A stretch of DNA of 64,000 nt from Bacteroidales bacterium WCE2004 (GTDB lineage: Bacteria; Bacteroidota; Bacteroidia; Bacteroidales; UBA932): NCBI GenBank assembly GCA_900167895.1, contig FUZR01000002.1:310001-374000 (forward strand), read 5' to 3'. This document shows, one piece after another, positions 9,734-17,648 of the stretch. The notes beneath the pieces were generated by a model, which worked only from the letters and a program-made list of their open reading frames with translations, had not been told where the DNA came from and did no database searches. The translations under genes were made by a program, and so were the position numbers. Each line of letters opens with the position of its first letter. Positions within the stretch are counted from its first letter, which is position 1.

Positions 9734-11063
9734 CCGGGAAGATCCGTTCGTCCAGCCAGGCGGTCACGAGGGCGATCTCGTCCGCCGTACATAGATTCAA
9801 GGCATTGAAGCACACGAATTTACGCGTCTTGTCCGCACGGAAGACGCGTATTTTCTTTTCCACGTAGCGGGCCACGGGACGGCGCTTGAAGACGAACGCG
9901 TGCTCCCGGTCGGAGAGCAGGCAGAGCCGGCCCCGGCGCTCCATATCCACATAGAAAGCCTCCTGCACCTCGAACTGCGCCACCGTGCGGAACTTGTCCC
10001 GCAGGTTGTTCTCCACCATGTCCGGGCGCTCTTCGGACCAGCGCTGGAACCAGCTCTTGTACATCGCGCAGGGGGCATGGCCCAGCCGCACGATATGGTC
10101 GCCCCCACCCATCATCTCGAGCGCACGCAGCATCGACACCTTGTAACCCACATGCTTGGGACTCAGGGTGCGGAGCTGGCGCACGAAGGCGGCGGAGAGC
10201 CGCTCGGCGTAGCAGACGGGCTCGTCGCCGCGGAAGAAGTCCTCCACCTGCACCGGGCGCATCAGCATGACGTCGTCGTTGGTATAAACAAAGCGTTCGG
10301 AAAGCTCCGGGATATTCCAGATCAGGGTGTCGATGGAATTGGAATTGAAAGTCGGCAGGAATGCCTCGCGGCCGCGGAAGATGACGCGATGGTCCACGAC
10401 CACGACGTCGTCCACCCGTTCCGGGAAATGCTCCCGCAGCATCCCGCCCAGGTCCGGGTCCTGCCCGTCCGTGACGATGAAGACCTTGCGGGTGAAGGGT
10501 GCAAAACGCAGGATCGAAGCGACGCACCAGCGGATCTCGCCCACCGAGGCGTATCGGGTGGAGCCGCCCACCTCTTCGTTGGTCAGGGCGTCGCCGCTGG
10601 CATATTTCGCCCGCTTGGCCGACAGGACGGGATCGCCGCCGTCCACCCAGGGCAGCACGAAATCGATCGGGCCGTAGCGCAACTCGGCGGCGATCAGCGG
10701 CAAGAGGCCTTCGTCGGCCGGCAGCCAGCGGACTTCGGACAACTCGTCCGCGCCCAGCCAGCGGGCGGCTTCGTGTTCGTTGAGATGCATGGCGTCGGCC
10801 TCCAGCGAGCACCAGAAGCAGTGCATCGTCAGGTGGAATTCGGGATAGTCCCATTCGACGGTCTGCAGGAAACGGTCGATACGGATGTCGGCGTCCAGCT
10901 CTTCGCGGATCTCCCGCGCCAGCGCCGCCCGGGGCGTCTCGCCCGGCTCGATCTTGCCGCCCGGGAACTCCCACCAGTCCTTGTACGGCCCATAACCACG
11001 CTGGGTCGCGAAGATCCGGTCTCCCCGGCGGATCACCGCCGCAACGACTTCGATGCGTTTCAT
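9720..11063 (-). CDS. Nudix hydrolase fused to a Stealth-type sugar-phosphate transferase
   Basis: Residues 1-129 are a MutT-like Nudix domain: WWEFPGGKIEPGE followed by the Nudix helix around R50-E51 and E54-E55, with Asp at position 57 where glycine is usual. Residues about 133-447 are a Stealth protein: CR1 block IDFVLPWVDGGDP (133-145), then the CR2 signatures IVTDGQDPD, LPTFNSNSID and FVYTNDDVMLM, and a CR3-like KHVGYKVSMLRALEMMG segment. Stealth proteins are known as hexose-1-phosphate transferases of capsule or exopolysaccharide synthesis; MutT-type domains hydrolyse nucleoside diphosphate-linked substrates. The frame is continuous, with no stop or slip at the junction. Last gene of a minus-strand run; its end overlaps purU. 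Substrate is unknown. The domain calls are firm, the biological role is not. Confidence 0.85.
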   Translation of the reverse strand: MKRIEVVAAVIRRGDRIFATQRGYGPYKDWWEFPGGKIEPGETPRAALAREIREELDADIRIDRFLQTVEWDYPEFHLTMHCFWCSLEADAMHLNEHEAARWLGADELSEVRWLPADEGLLPLIAAELRYGPIDFVLPWVDGGDPVLSAKRAKYASGDALTNEEVGGSTRYASVGEIRWCVASILRFAPFTRKVFIVTDGQDPDLGGMLREHFPERVDDVVVVDHRVIFRGREAFLPTFNSNSIDTLIWNIPELSERFVYTNDDVMLMRPVQVEDFFRGDEPVCYAERLSAAFVRQLRTLSPKHVGYKVSMLRALEMMGGGDHIVRLGHAPCAMYKSWFQRWSEERPDMVENNLRDKFRTVAQFEVQEAFYVDMERRGRLCLLSDREHAFVFKRRPVARYVEKKIRVFRADKTRKFVCFNALNLCTADEIALVTAWLDERIFPATRK

Positions 11064-11073
11064 GACATAGACG

Positions 11074-11757
11074 CTAAGGAATCAGGCGGATGAAACTGAT
11101 CGTACGCCCGCAGGAAATGCCTTCGCGGCGGGCGGAGAAGAACGTCTGGTCGAGATAGGAGTCAATCCCCGCCACCTGGATGGCAGCGGCGGGAACCCCC
11201 GCCTCCTCCAGCAGCCAGCGGTTGGCCTTGAAGAGGTCGAGGTGATGGCCGTCCGCCATCGGGACGCCCGTGTAGCCGGGATGGAAGGTCCAGATGTCGT
11301 CCAGCGGGAAGCCCTGCTCCTTGAAGAACTGGACCACCTCCTCGCCCACCTGGAAGCTGTCGGGACCGATGGCCGGCCCGATGACCGCCCGGACATCGGC
11401 GGCGTCGCTGCCGAAATCGGACTTCATCACGAACAGCACCTTCTGGCAGATGCGCTGCACGGTGCCCTTCCATCCGGAATGGATGGCGGCGACCACGCGG
11501 CGCCGGGGATCGTAGAGGAGAATCGGCACGCAGTCGGCCGTGTGGACGCCGACGGCGACGCCGGGCAGGCCGGTCACCAGGGCGTCGTAGCCGTCCAGTT
11601 CTTCCTTGCGCGTGTCGGGACGGTTCACCACGGCCACACGGAAACCATGGACCTGGTGAGCCTGGATGACAGGATATGGAAGCTTGGATTCGCGGCGGGT
11701 CGAGAAAGCCTCGACACCCGGGCCGAGATCATACTGGATGGACGTGTCAAGGGTCAT
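11074..11757 (-). CDS. pgeF: Peptidoglycan editing factor / laccase-domain protein
   Basis: YfiH/PgeF family, a multicopper-oxidase-like fold reported to remove misincorporated residues from peptidoglycan precursors and to act on purine nucleosides. Motifs: IQAHQVHG, VHTADCVPILLYD, AAIHSGWKGT and AVIGPAIGPDSFQVG, holding the metal-binding His/Cys set. The start at 11757 (MTLDTSIQYD) gives 227 residues; an upstream extension is Arg-rich and reads into the neighbour. Next to a DUF1460 amidase gene, which fits a cell-wall context. The Nudix-Stealth gene starts 10 bp downstream. Confidence 0.9.
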   Translation of the reverse strand: MTLDTSIQYDLGPGVEAFSTRRESKLPYPVIQAHQVHGFRVAVVNRPDTRKEELDGYDALVTGLPGVAVGVHTADCVPILLYDPRRRVVAAIHSGWKGTVQRICQKVLFVMKSDFGSDAADVRAVIGPAIGPDSFQVGEEVVQFFKEQGFPLDDIWTFHPGYTGVPMADGHHLDLFKANRWLLEEAGVPAAAIQVAGIDSYLDQTFFSARREGISCGRTISFIRLIP

Positions 11758-11785
11758 AGCAGACACAAATATACTCAAAAAAACG

Positions 11786-12649
11786 CTAACGGCGAACACG
11801 GAGGACCGAAATGCCCTTGATCCGGGCATTCGCCTGCAGGTAGGCCTCGAGCGTACGCGGTTCGATGACAACCTGTTTCGCGGAGGTGGACGCGTGGATG
11901 AATCCCAGGCGGACGCCCGGTTTCTCGCGGTACGCAATCACGACGTGCGAGTAGTCCAGCCCGTCGACCGACGTCGCGAAGCAGAGGATGTCGCCGCTTT
12001 GGATACGTTCCTCCACGGCGGCCAGCCGCTCCTTCGGGACGTAGAAACGCGGCAGCGCGCTCACGCGCGTCTCCATCTCGCGGATGCGTCCGCGGTTGTC
12101 TTTCGCGTATTGCGACTCCCCCTTCAGGGGCGCGTAGCTGTCGGGATGCTTGGACATGAAGTCGACCGCGCGCGCATCGCGGACGCCGCCGAGCGCCTCG
12201 CTGAGGTCCTCGAACGCGCCCGTCTGCACGCCCTGCCGGATCCATTCCGTGGTGTAGTGCAGGCGCGAGGCGTAGCCGTCCACGGCGCCGTCGCGGTAGC
12301 GCGTGCCCTGCAGGGTCAGCGCCAGGTCCTCGAAAGTGGCCTGGGCACCGCAGCGCTGCACGGTGCGCACGAGACCAAGGCAGGTCTCGGCGAACAGGAT
12401 GCAGTCGGTGCGGGTCAGGTAGATGCGGAGCCGCTCCTCGCGGCCTTCCTGCGTGCCGGCCTCATAAGGCTGGCCCAGCAGGTGCTTCGCCGCGCGGACC
12501 ATCTGCGCGCCGGGCGCCTCCTGCGGCGCGGCCGCGAGGTCCTGCATCACGATGCGGGCCAGCGCGATGTCGTCCGCCGTGGACACATAGTCCTGGGCGG
12601 ACGCCGCCAGCGGCAGCAGAAACAGGAGCGTCAGCAAGAAACGTCTCAT
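11786..12649 (-). CDS. Secreted DUF1460 protein, probable N-acetylmuramoyl-L-alanine amidase
   Basis: 287 residues starting MRRFLLTLLFLLPLAASAQD, a clear signal peptide with probable cleavage after ASA. The mature part has the DUF1460 features: YLTRTDCILFAETCLGL with the probable catalytic Cys, and a C-terminal DYSHVVIAYRE with the probable His. DUF1460 structures resemble NlpC/P60 enzymes, and a member was shown to be a muropeptide amidase (family knowledge). The start codon overlaps the upstream gene's TGA (ATGA at 12646-12649), implying coupled translation. Likely periplasmic or outer-membrane associated. Confidence 0.87.
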   Translation of the reverse strand: MRRFLLTLLFLLPLAASAQDYVSTADDIALARIVMQDLAAAPQEAPGAQMVRAAKHLLGQPYEAGTQEGREERLRIYLTRTDCILFAETCLGLVRTVQRCGAQATFEDLALTLQGTRYRDGAVDGYASRLHYTTEWIRQGVQTGAFEDLSEALGGVRDARAVDFMSKHPDSYAPLKGESQYAKDNRGRIREMETRVSALPRFYVPKERLAAVEERIQSGDILCFATSVDGLDYSHVVIAYREKPGVRLGFIHASTSAKQVVIEPRTLEAYLQANARIKGISVLRVRR

Positions 12650-15594
12650 TTCTCTTTGATCAGGGCCTTGCCGGTACGGCCGTCGATGCAGATCTGCAGG
12701 TCCTGCTCGAAGTGCACCTGGCGCAGGAATTCCGTCTCGAACGCCGCGGGCATCGCGTCGAGCCGCGCCGTGTCGAAGCATTCACCCTCGCGGGCGTAGG
12801 GATTGACATTGACGTAGCCGGCGTTGAAGGAAGTCATGTTCTGGAAGAAATGCGTGCCCTGGCTCGGGTCCACGCGGAAATTCTCCAGGCAGCACTCCAC
12901 GATGGCACGCGCCTCGGAGATGTCGCCCCACTGCACCGGCACGCCCAGCGAAGGGATGCTGGAGCCCCAGCGGCCGTAGCCGATCAGGGCGTAGTTGAGC
13001 CCGGCCGTGCGCATCTGTGCGTTGAGTTCCTTGAGTTCGGCGGCCATCTCCTGCGTCTTCATCACGTCGAAGGCCGATTCCTTGAGGTACACGATGTCAC
13101 GCACCCCGCTGATCCAGCCCGGGCCGATGGCGCTGCCGGAGCGCACCAGCGCGCCGGAATCGTCGATCTTGGACCAGTCCACCTCGGCGCCGAGGCCGTC
13201 GGACGAGATGGGACGCACCTGCAGGACGTTGAAGATGGCAGGGCTGTCGGGGGCTACGTCCAGGTTGACGGCGAACTCGATCTCGACGCCGCACTTCACC
13301 TCCTTCTGCATGATGTCGAGCAGCTCGATGAGGATGGCGGAGAGCGGGAAGGTATTGTATTTCAGGATATGGGCGAAGGTGACGAACTTCGGGCCCTGCG
13401 GGGCCGGAGAGTCCACCATGCGCATATTCTCGTAGTCGTACGTGGAGACCACCTTGGCGAAGCTGCGGAACCTGCCGCAGTCCGTAATCGGGATGCGGTC
13501 GAGGTTGACCGCGTCGTCGACGGAGGTCTTGAACTTGTCGGGCTGGAGATCCAGCGCGAACATGCCCTGCTGCGTCTCGGTCATCGTCAGATCGGGCGTG
13601 GAGGTCTGCAGGACGTTGCGCGGGTATTTCGGGGAGAAGCGCAGCACCTGGTCGCCGTCCACGACGGCCTTGCCCAGGCCGAAGGCGATCTTGGCCACGC
13701 CGTCCTCCGGCGTCTCATAGCCCAGCGGGTAGAAGTTGACCGAGCGGGCCACGCCCGAGATGGTCGGGAAGAAGTAGCCCTGGTCCTCGGAACCGCAGAT
13801 CTCCTGCAACACGATGGCCATCTTCTCCTCGGAGAGGACGTTGGCCGTGGCCGTGATGTAGCCTCTGGAAGAGGCGAAATACACGGACGCATAGACGCTC
13901 TTGATGGCCTTGGAGAGCAGGCGGAGCTGCTGGTCTTCGTTCTCCGTATGCGGAATCATATAAGTCGAATAGACCCCGGCAAACGGCTGATAATAAGAGT
14001 CTTCGAGCTTGGACGACGAGCGGACCGCGAGCGGCTTGCGGACGTGGCGCACGAAGATGCGCAGCGCGTCCGTCAGCTCCTGCGGGAGCGTGGAGGCCAC
14101 GAATTCCGAGAGGATCTCGGCGTCCGACAGGTCGGAGTTGATGACGTATTTGAGACCGTTCTCCCGGATGAAACGGTCGAAGAATTCGGTGGTGATCACC
14201 AGGGTGCGCGGCACCAGCACCCGCACGTCCTCCCACTTGTCGTAGAGGTCGTATTTCTGCAGGATGTGGTTCAGGAACGCGAGGCCGCGCGCCTTGCCGC
14301 CGAGCGAGCCCTTGCCGATGCGGGCGAACCAGATGGCGTCGTTGTAGGTGGCGGGATCGAAGTTCGCCACCACGCCGAGGCCCTGACTGATGCGGTAGTC
14401 CCGGATCATCCTGAGATTCATTTCGCGCACGTGCGCGATGTCCTCGTCGGAATGGATGCGGATCGGGCGGAACATGTCACCGATCGCGAAGATACCGCGG
14501 CCGTAGAGCCAGCGGGAGATGTAGTTCTTGTCGGCCAGTTCGCGGAGCGCACGGTCGGACATCGCCGCGATGACCTGCTCGAACTCGTAGAGGTTGCGGG
14601 CGCGCGCGGTCACGCGTCCCGTCGCCGGGTCCGTGACCACGAAGTCGCCGAACCCGAATTCGCGCCCGATGTAGTCCGACACCTCCTGGGTGAGGGTCTT
14701 GGAGCGCTTGTGCACGAAGCCCACGCCGAGCTGCTCGGCCACGGCGCGCATGCTCTCCTGCGACGACTGCATCAGGAAAGGCAGCATCGGGTTGTCGTTG
14801 CGCACCAGGCGGCAGAGGTCGATGCCGGCGTCGATCTTCTCCTGCTCCGGCTTGTCGCCCTTGTGGATGACGAAGCCGATGTCGGAGATCACGCCGATGA
14901 CGTTGGACTTGTATTTCTGGTAATAGTCATAGGCCTCGTCGTAGCACGTGGCCATCAGGATCTTGGGGCGGGCGCGCTTGCGCTGGAACTGCTGCTCCTC
15001 GTTGAGCGCGTCGCGCACCGCTTCGCTGTTCTGCTGGAGGACCAGCTTGTAGAGCAGCGGCAGGTAGGTCGAGTAGTAACGGACGGAATCTTCCACCAGC
15101 AGGATCACGCGGGCGCCCATCTGCAGGCAGTCGTGCTCGGCGTTGAGCTTGTCCTCCAGGAGCTTGATGATGGCGATGAGGACGTCCGTGCTGTTGTTCC
15201 AGCAGAAGACGTAGTCGATGCCGGCGTGGTCGCTCTCCGCGATGCGGCGGTAGATCTCCCGGGAGAACGAGCTCAGCAGGACGATCGGCGTGCCGGGCGC
15301 CAGTTCCTTGGCCTGCAGCGAGAAGCCGAACACATCCAGCTTGCCCACGTTGTACATCGTGATGATGAGGTCGAAGTGGGTGTCCTTGCGGAGCACCTCG
15401 ATGGCTTCCAGCGTGGATTCGGCCCGCACGATGGCCGGCGGGTTGCTCAGGTTGAGTTCCGCGTAGTCCTGCGTGATCTGGGCCTCGATGTGGCCGTCCT
15501 CCTCGAGGGAGAAGCTGTCATAATTGTTACAAACCAGGAGGATTCGGCGAATCCTCCTGGCCATCAATTGTGTATAATCCGTGTTGCTACTCAT
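12646..15594 (-). CDS. Receiver-domain protein with a PEP/pyruvate-binding (PPDK-N) domain
   Basis: 982 residues. Two receiver-like segments lie at the N-terminus. In the first (about 16-160) the expected phospho-acceptor position in FDLIITMYNVG lacks Asp; the second (about 175-330) keeps one (GVISDIGF). A PPDK-N/PEP-synthase nucleotide-binding domain follows (about 430-830) with LAVRSSSKLEDS, QPFAGVYSTYM and LQVRPISSDG. I see no phosphohistidine swivel motif and no C-terminal PEP/pyruvate barrel, so a complete PEP synthase is unlikely although such genes are often named so. It follows gdhA by 9 bp and overlaps the amidase gene by 4 bp. A nucleotide- or pyruvate-sensing regulator or a kinase are possibilities (inference). 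Confidence 0.75.
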   Translation of the reverse strand: MSSNTDYTQLMARRIRRILLVCNNYDSFSLEEDGHIEAQITQDYAELNLSNPPAIVRAESTLEAIEVLRKDTHFDLIITMYNVGKLDVFGFSLQAKELAPGTPIVLLSSFSREIYRRIAESDHAGIDYVFCWNNSTDVLIAIIKLLEDKLNAEHDCLQMGARVILLVEDSVRYYSTYLPLLYKLVLQQNSEAVRDALNEEQQFQRKRARPKILMATCYDEAYDYYQKYKSNVIGVISDIGFVIHKGDKPEQEKIDAGIDLCRLVRNDNPMLPFLMQSSQESMRAVAEQLGVGFVHKRSKTLTQEVSDYIGREFGFGDFVVTDPATGRVTARARNLYEFEQVIAAMSDRALRELADKNYISRWLYGRGIFAIGDMFRPIRIHSDEDIAHVREMNLRMIRDYRISQGLGVVANFDPATYNDAIWFARIGKGSLGGKARGLAFLNHILQKYDLYDKWEDVRVLVPRTLVITTEFFDRFIRENGLKYVINSDLSDAEILSEFVASTLPQELTDALRIFVRHVRKPLAVRSSSKLEDSYYQPFAGVYSTYMIPHTENEDQQLRLLSKAIKSVYASVYFASSRGYITATANVLSEEKMAIVLQEICGSEDQGYFFPTISGVARSVNFYPLGYETPEDGVAKIAFGLGKAVVDGDQVLRFSPKYPRNVLQTSTPDLTMTETQQGMFALDLQPDKFKTSVDDAVNLDRIPITDCGRFRSFAKVVSTYDYENMRMVDSPAPQGPKFVTFAHILKYNTFPLSAILIELLDIMQKEVKCGVEIEFAVNLDVAPDSPAIFNVLQVRPISSDGLGAEVDWSKIDDSGALVRSGSAIGPGWISGVRDIVYLKESAFDVMKTQEMAAELKELNAQMRTAGLNYALIGYGRWGSSIPSLGVPVQWGDISEARAIVECCLENFRVDPSQGTHFFQNMTSFNAGYVNVNPYAREGECFDTARLDAMPAAFETEFLRQVHFEQDLQICIDGRTGKALIKEK

Positions 15595-15603
15595 ATACGG
15601 GGT

Positions 15604-16959
15604 TTAGACCAGACCCTGGTCCACCATCGCGTTGGCGACCTTGATGAAGCCGGCGAGGTTGGCACCCTTGACGTAGTTGATGTAGCCGTCCTCTTCCTTG
15701 CCGTACTTGATACAGGCGGCGTGGATGTCGGACATGATACGGTGCAGCTGCGCGTCGACTTCTTCGGCGGTCCACTTCTGGCGGATGGAGTTCTGGGTCA
15801 TCTCAAGGCCGGAAGTCGCCACGCCGCCGGCGTTGGACGCCTTGCCCGGCGAGTAGAGCATCTTCGCGCCCTGGAAGATGGCGATGGCCTCCGGCGTGGA
15901 GGGCATGTTGGCACCCTCGACGACGCACCAGCAGCCGCCCTTCACCAGGTTCTCCGCGTCAGCCTTCTCGATTTCGTTCTGCGTGGCACAAGGGAGCGCG
16001 ATGTCGCACGGGATGCGCCAGGGACGCTCGCCCTGGAAATACTGGGCCTTGGGATATTTGTTGACGTATTCCTTGATACGGCCGCGGCGGATGTTCTTGA
16101 GCTCGAGCACGAACTTGTGCTTCTCCTCGTCGAGTCCGTCGGGATCGTAGATAAAGCCGTCGGAGTCGGACAGGGTCACGACCTTGGCGCCGAGACGCAT
16201 CGCCTTCTGGGCGGCGTACTGGGCCACGTTGCCGGAACCGGACACGACCACGGTCTTGCCCTCGAAGCTCTCGTTGCGGGTGGCGAGCATCTCCTGCGCG
16301 AAGTAGCAGACGCCGTAGCCGGTAGCTTCCGTACGGAGGAGGCTGCCGCCCCAGGCGATGCCCTTGCCGGTCAGGGTGCCGGTGAACTCGTCGCGGAGAC
16401 GCTTGTATTGGCCGAACAGGAAGCCGACCTCGCGGCCGCCTACGCCGATGTCGCCGGCCGGCACGTCGGTGTCGGCGCCGATGTGGCGGGACAGTTCGGT
16501 CATGAAGCTCTGGCAGAAACGCATCACTTCAGCGTCGGACTTGCCGCGCGGGCTGAAGTCGGAACCGCCCTTGCCGCCGCCCATCGGGAGGGTGGTCAGG
16601 GAGTTCTTGAAGGTCTGCTCGAAAGCGAGGAACTTCAAGATGCTGAGGTTCACGCTGGCGTGGAAGCGGATGCCGCCCTTGTAGGGGCCGATCGCGCTGT
16701 TCATCTGCACGCGGTAGCCACGGTTGACGTGAATCTCGCCCTTGTCGTCAGTCCAGGGAACGCGGAACATGATGACGCGCTCCGGCTCGACCATACGTTC
16801 AAGGATCTTGAGGTCCATCAGATGAGGGTAAGAGGTCACATAAGGCGCTACACTCTCCACCACCTCACGGACAGCCTGGTGGAATTCCTTCTCACCAGGG
16901 TTGCGTGCGATCAGTTCATCCATGAACCGGTCGACGTAGTTCTGTGTGAATTTGTCCAT
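15604..16959 (-). CDS. gdhA: Glutamate dehydrogenase (hexameric type, probably NADP-linked)
   Basis: Interconverts 2-oxoglutarate plus ammonium and glutamate, the main ammonium entry in many Bacteroidales. 451 residues, standard for the small hexameric class. Motifs: YKGGIRFHASVN, LTTLPMGGGKGGSDF with the active-site lysines, VPAGDIGVGGREVG, and the dinucleotide-binding VSGSGNVAQYAAQKA. First gene of the gdhA / PPDK-N / DUF1460 / pgeF / Nudix-Stealth run. A -7 element and a 9-bp inverted repeat lie upstream and could mediate control by nitrogen or redox state (inference). Confidence 0.96.
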   Translation of the reverse strand: MDKFTQNYVDRFMDELIARNPGEKEFHQAVREVVESVAPYVTSYPHLMDLKILERMVEPERVIMFRVPWTDDKGEIHVNRGYRVQMNSAIGPYKGGIRFHASVNLSILKFLAFEQTFKNSLTTLPMGGGKGGSDFSPRGKSDAEVMRFCQSFMTELSRHIGADTDVPAGDIGVGGREVGFLFGQYKRLRDEFTGTLTGKGIAWGGSLLRTEATGYGVCYFAQEMLATRNESFEGKTVVVSGSGNVAQYAAQKAMRLGAKVVTLSDSDGFIYDPDGLDEEKHKFVLELKNIRRGRIKEYVNKYPKAQYFQGERPWRIPCDIALPCATQNEIEKADAENLVKGGCWCVVEGANMPSTPEAIAIFQGAKMLYSPGKASNAGGVATSGLEMTQNSIRQKWTAEEVDAQLHRIMSDIHAACIKYGKEEDGYINYVKGANLAGFIKVANAMVDQGLV

Positions 16960-16984
16960 ATTTGGGGATTTAACTAACCGGATT

Positions 16985-16992
16985 CAAATGTA
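16985..16992 (-). promoter_or_regulatory. -7 element upstream of gdhA
   Basis: On the minus strand this reads TACATTTG, a perfect TAnnTTTG -7 motif, 25 bp before the gdhA ATG. No clear TTTG occurs at the expected -33 distance (AT-rich there), so activation from the adjacent inverted repeat is possible. Confidence 0.5.
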
Positions 16993-17028
16993 AGAAAAAA
17001 TTTTAATAAATATTACGCTACAGCTGAA

Positions 17029-17053
17029 AAAATGTCAGCATTTTTGACATTTT
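17029..17053. promoter_or_regulatory. Perfect inverted repeat, possible operator between gdhA and hsp20
   Basis: AAAATGTCA (17029-17037), 7-bp centre, TGACATTTT (17045-17053): a 9-bp perfect dyad about 37 bp upstream of the gdhA -7 element. A second small dyad CCTGAT-T-ATCAGG follows at 17056-17068. Placement suits a dimeric regulator of gdhA. No family is assigned. Confidence 0.45.
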
Positions 17054-17197
17054 GTCCTGATTATCAGGGTTTTACGGCCTATTTTGCGCCAAATTGTCCC
17101 ATTCTGTCAAACGGCCTGCGAATTGTAAGTTCATAAGGCGTCCCCCGGTCGGGACAAGGAAAAGTTAAACGACATTTAAATTATAGGAGATTTGATT

Positions 17198-17629
17198 ATG
17201 TATCCCGCAAGAAGAAACCAGGCTTGGATTCCAAGCGTTTTCGGAGATCTGTTCGACGATTTCGCCGTGATGCCCGCGAAGCAGTTCGCTTCCCCGGCCG
17301 TCAACATCAAGGAGACTGAAAAGGCCTTTGAGATCGAGATTGCGGCCCCGGGCATGACCAAGGACGACTTCAAGATCCGCGTCGACAACGACGAGGAGCT
17401 GGTGATCGCCCTGGAGAAGAAGCACGAGGACAAGGAAGAGCACAAGGGCGAGAATTACCTCCGCCGCGAGTTCTCCTACACCTCCTACCACCAGGCATTC
17501 ACCCTGCCTGAAAACGTCGACGTCGAGGCCATCAAGGCCAACATGACCAACGGCGTGCTCGGCATCGTGCTGCCGAAGAAGAACCCGGAGAAGCAGGTAC
17601 CCGCTTCCCGTCACATTGCGATCGAATAA
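17198..17629 (+). CDS. Small heat shock protein (Hsp20/alpha-crystallin family)
   Basis: ATP-independent holdase chaperone of the cytoplasm. 143 residues from ATG 17198. The alpha-crystallin domain occupies about 35-140, from SPAVNIKETEKAFEIEIAAPG through the second strand region to NGVLGIVLPKK, the usual GVL motif near the end. The N-terminal MYPARRNQAWIPSVFGDLFDDF matches short Bacteroidota Hsp20s. It stands alone: gdhA diverges upstream and a terminator follows directly. A TTG two codons earlier is possible but less likely. No -7 TAnnTTTG is obvious upstream; a GTCCC/GGGAC hairpin sits at 17140-17155 in the presumed leader. Confidence 0.93.
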   Translation: MYPARRNQAWIPSVFGDLFDDFAVMPAKQFASPAVNIKETEKAFEIEIAAPGMTKDDFKIRVDNDEELVIALEKKHEDKEEHKGENYLRREFSYTSYHQAFTLPENVDVEAIKANMTNGVLGIVLPKKNPEKQVPASRHIAIE

Positions 17630-17648
17630 GCGCTTCCCGCGCTCCCTC

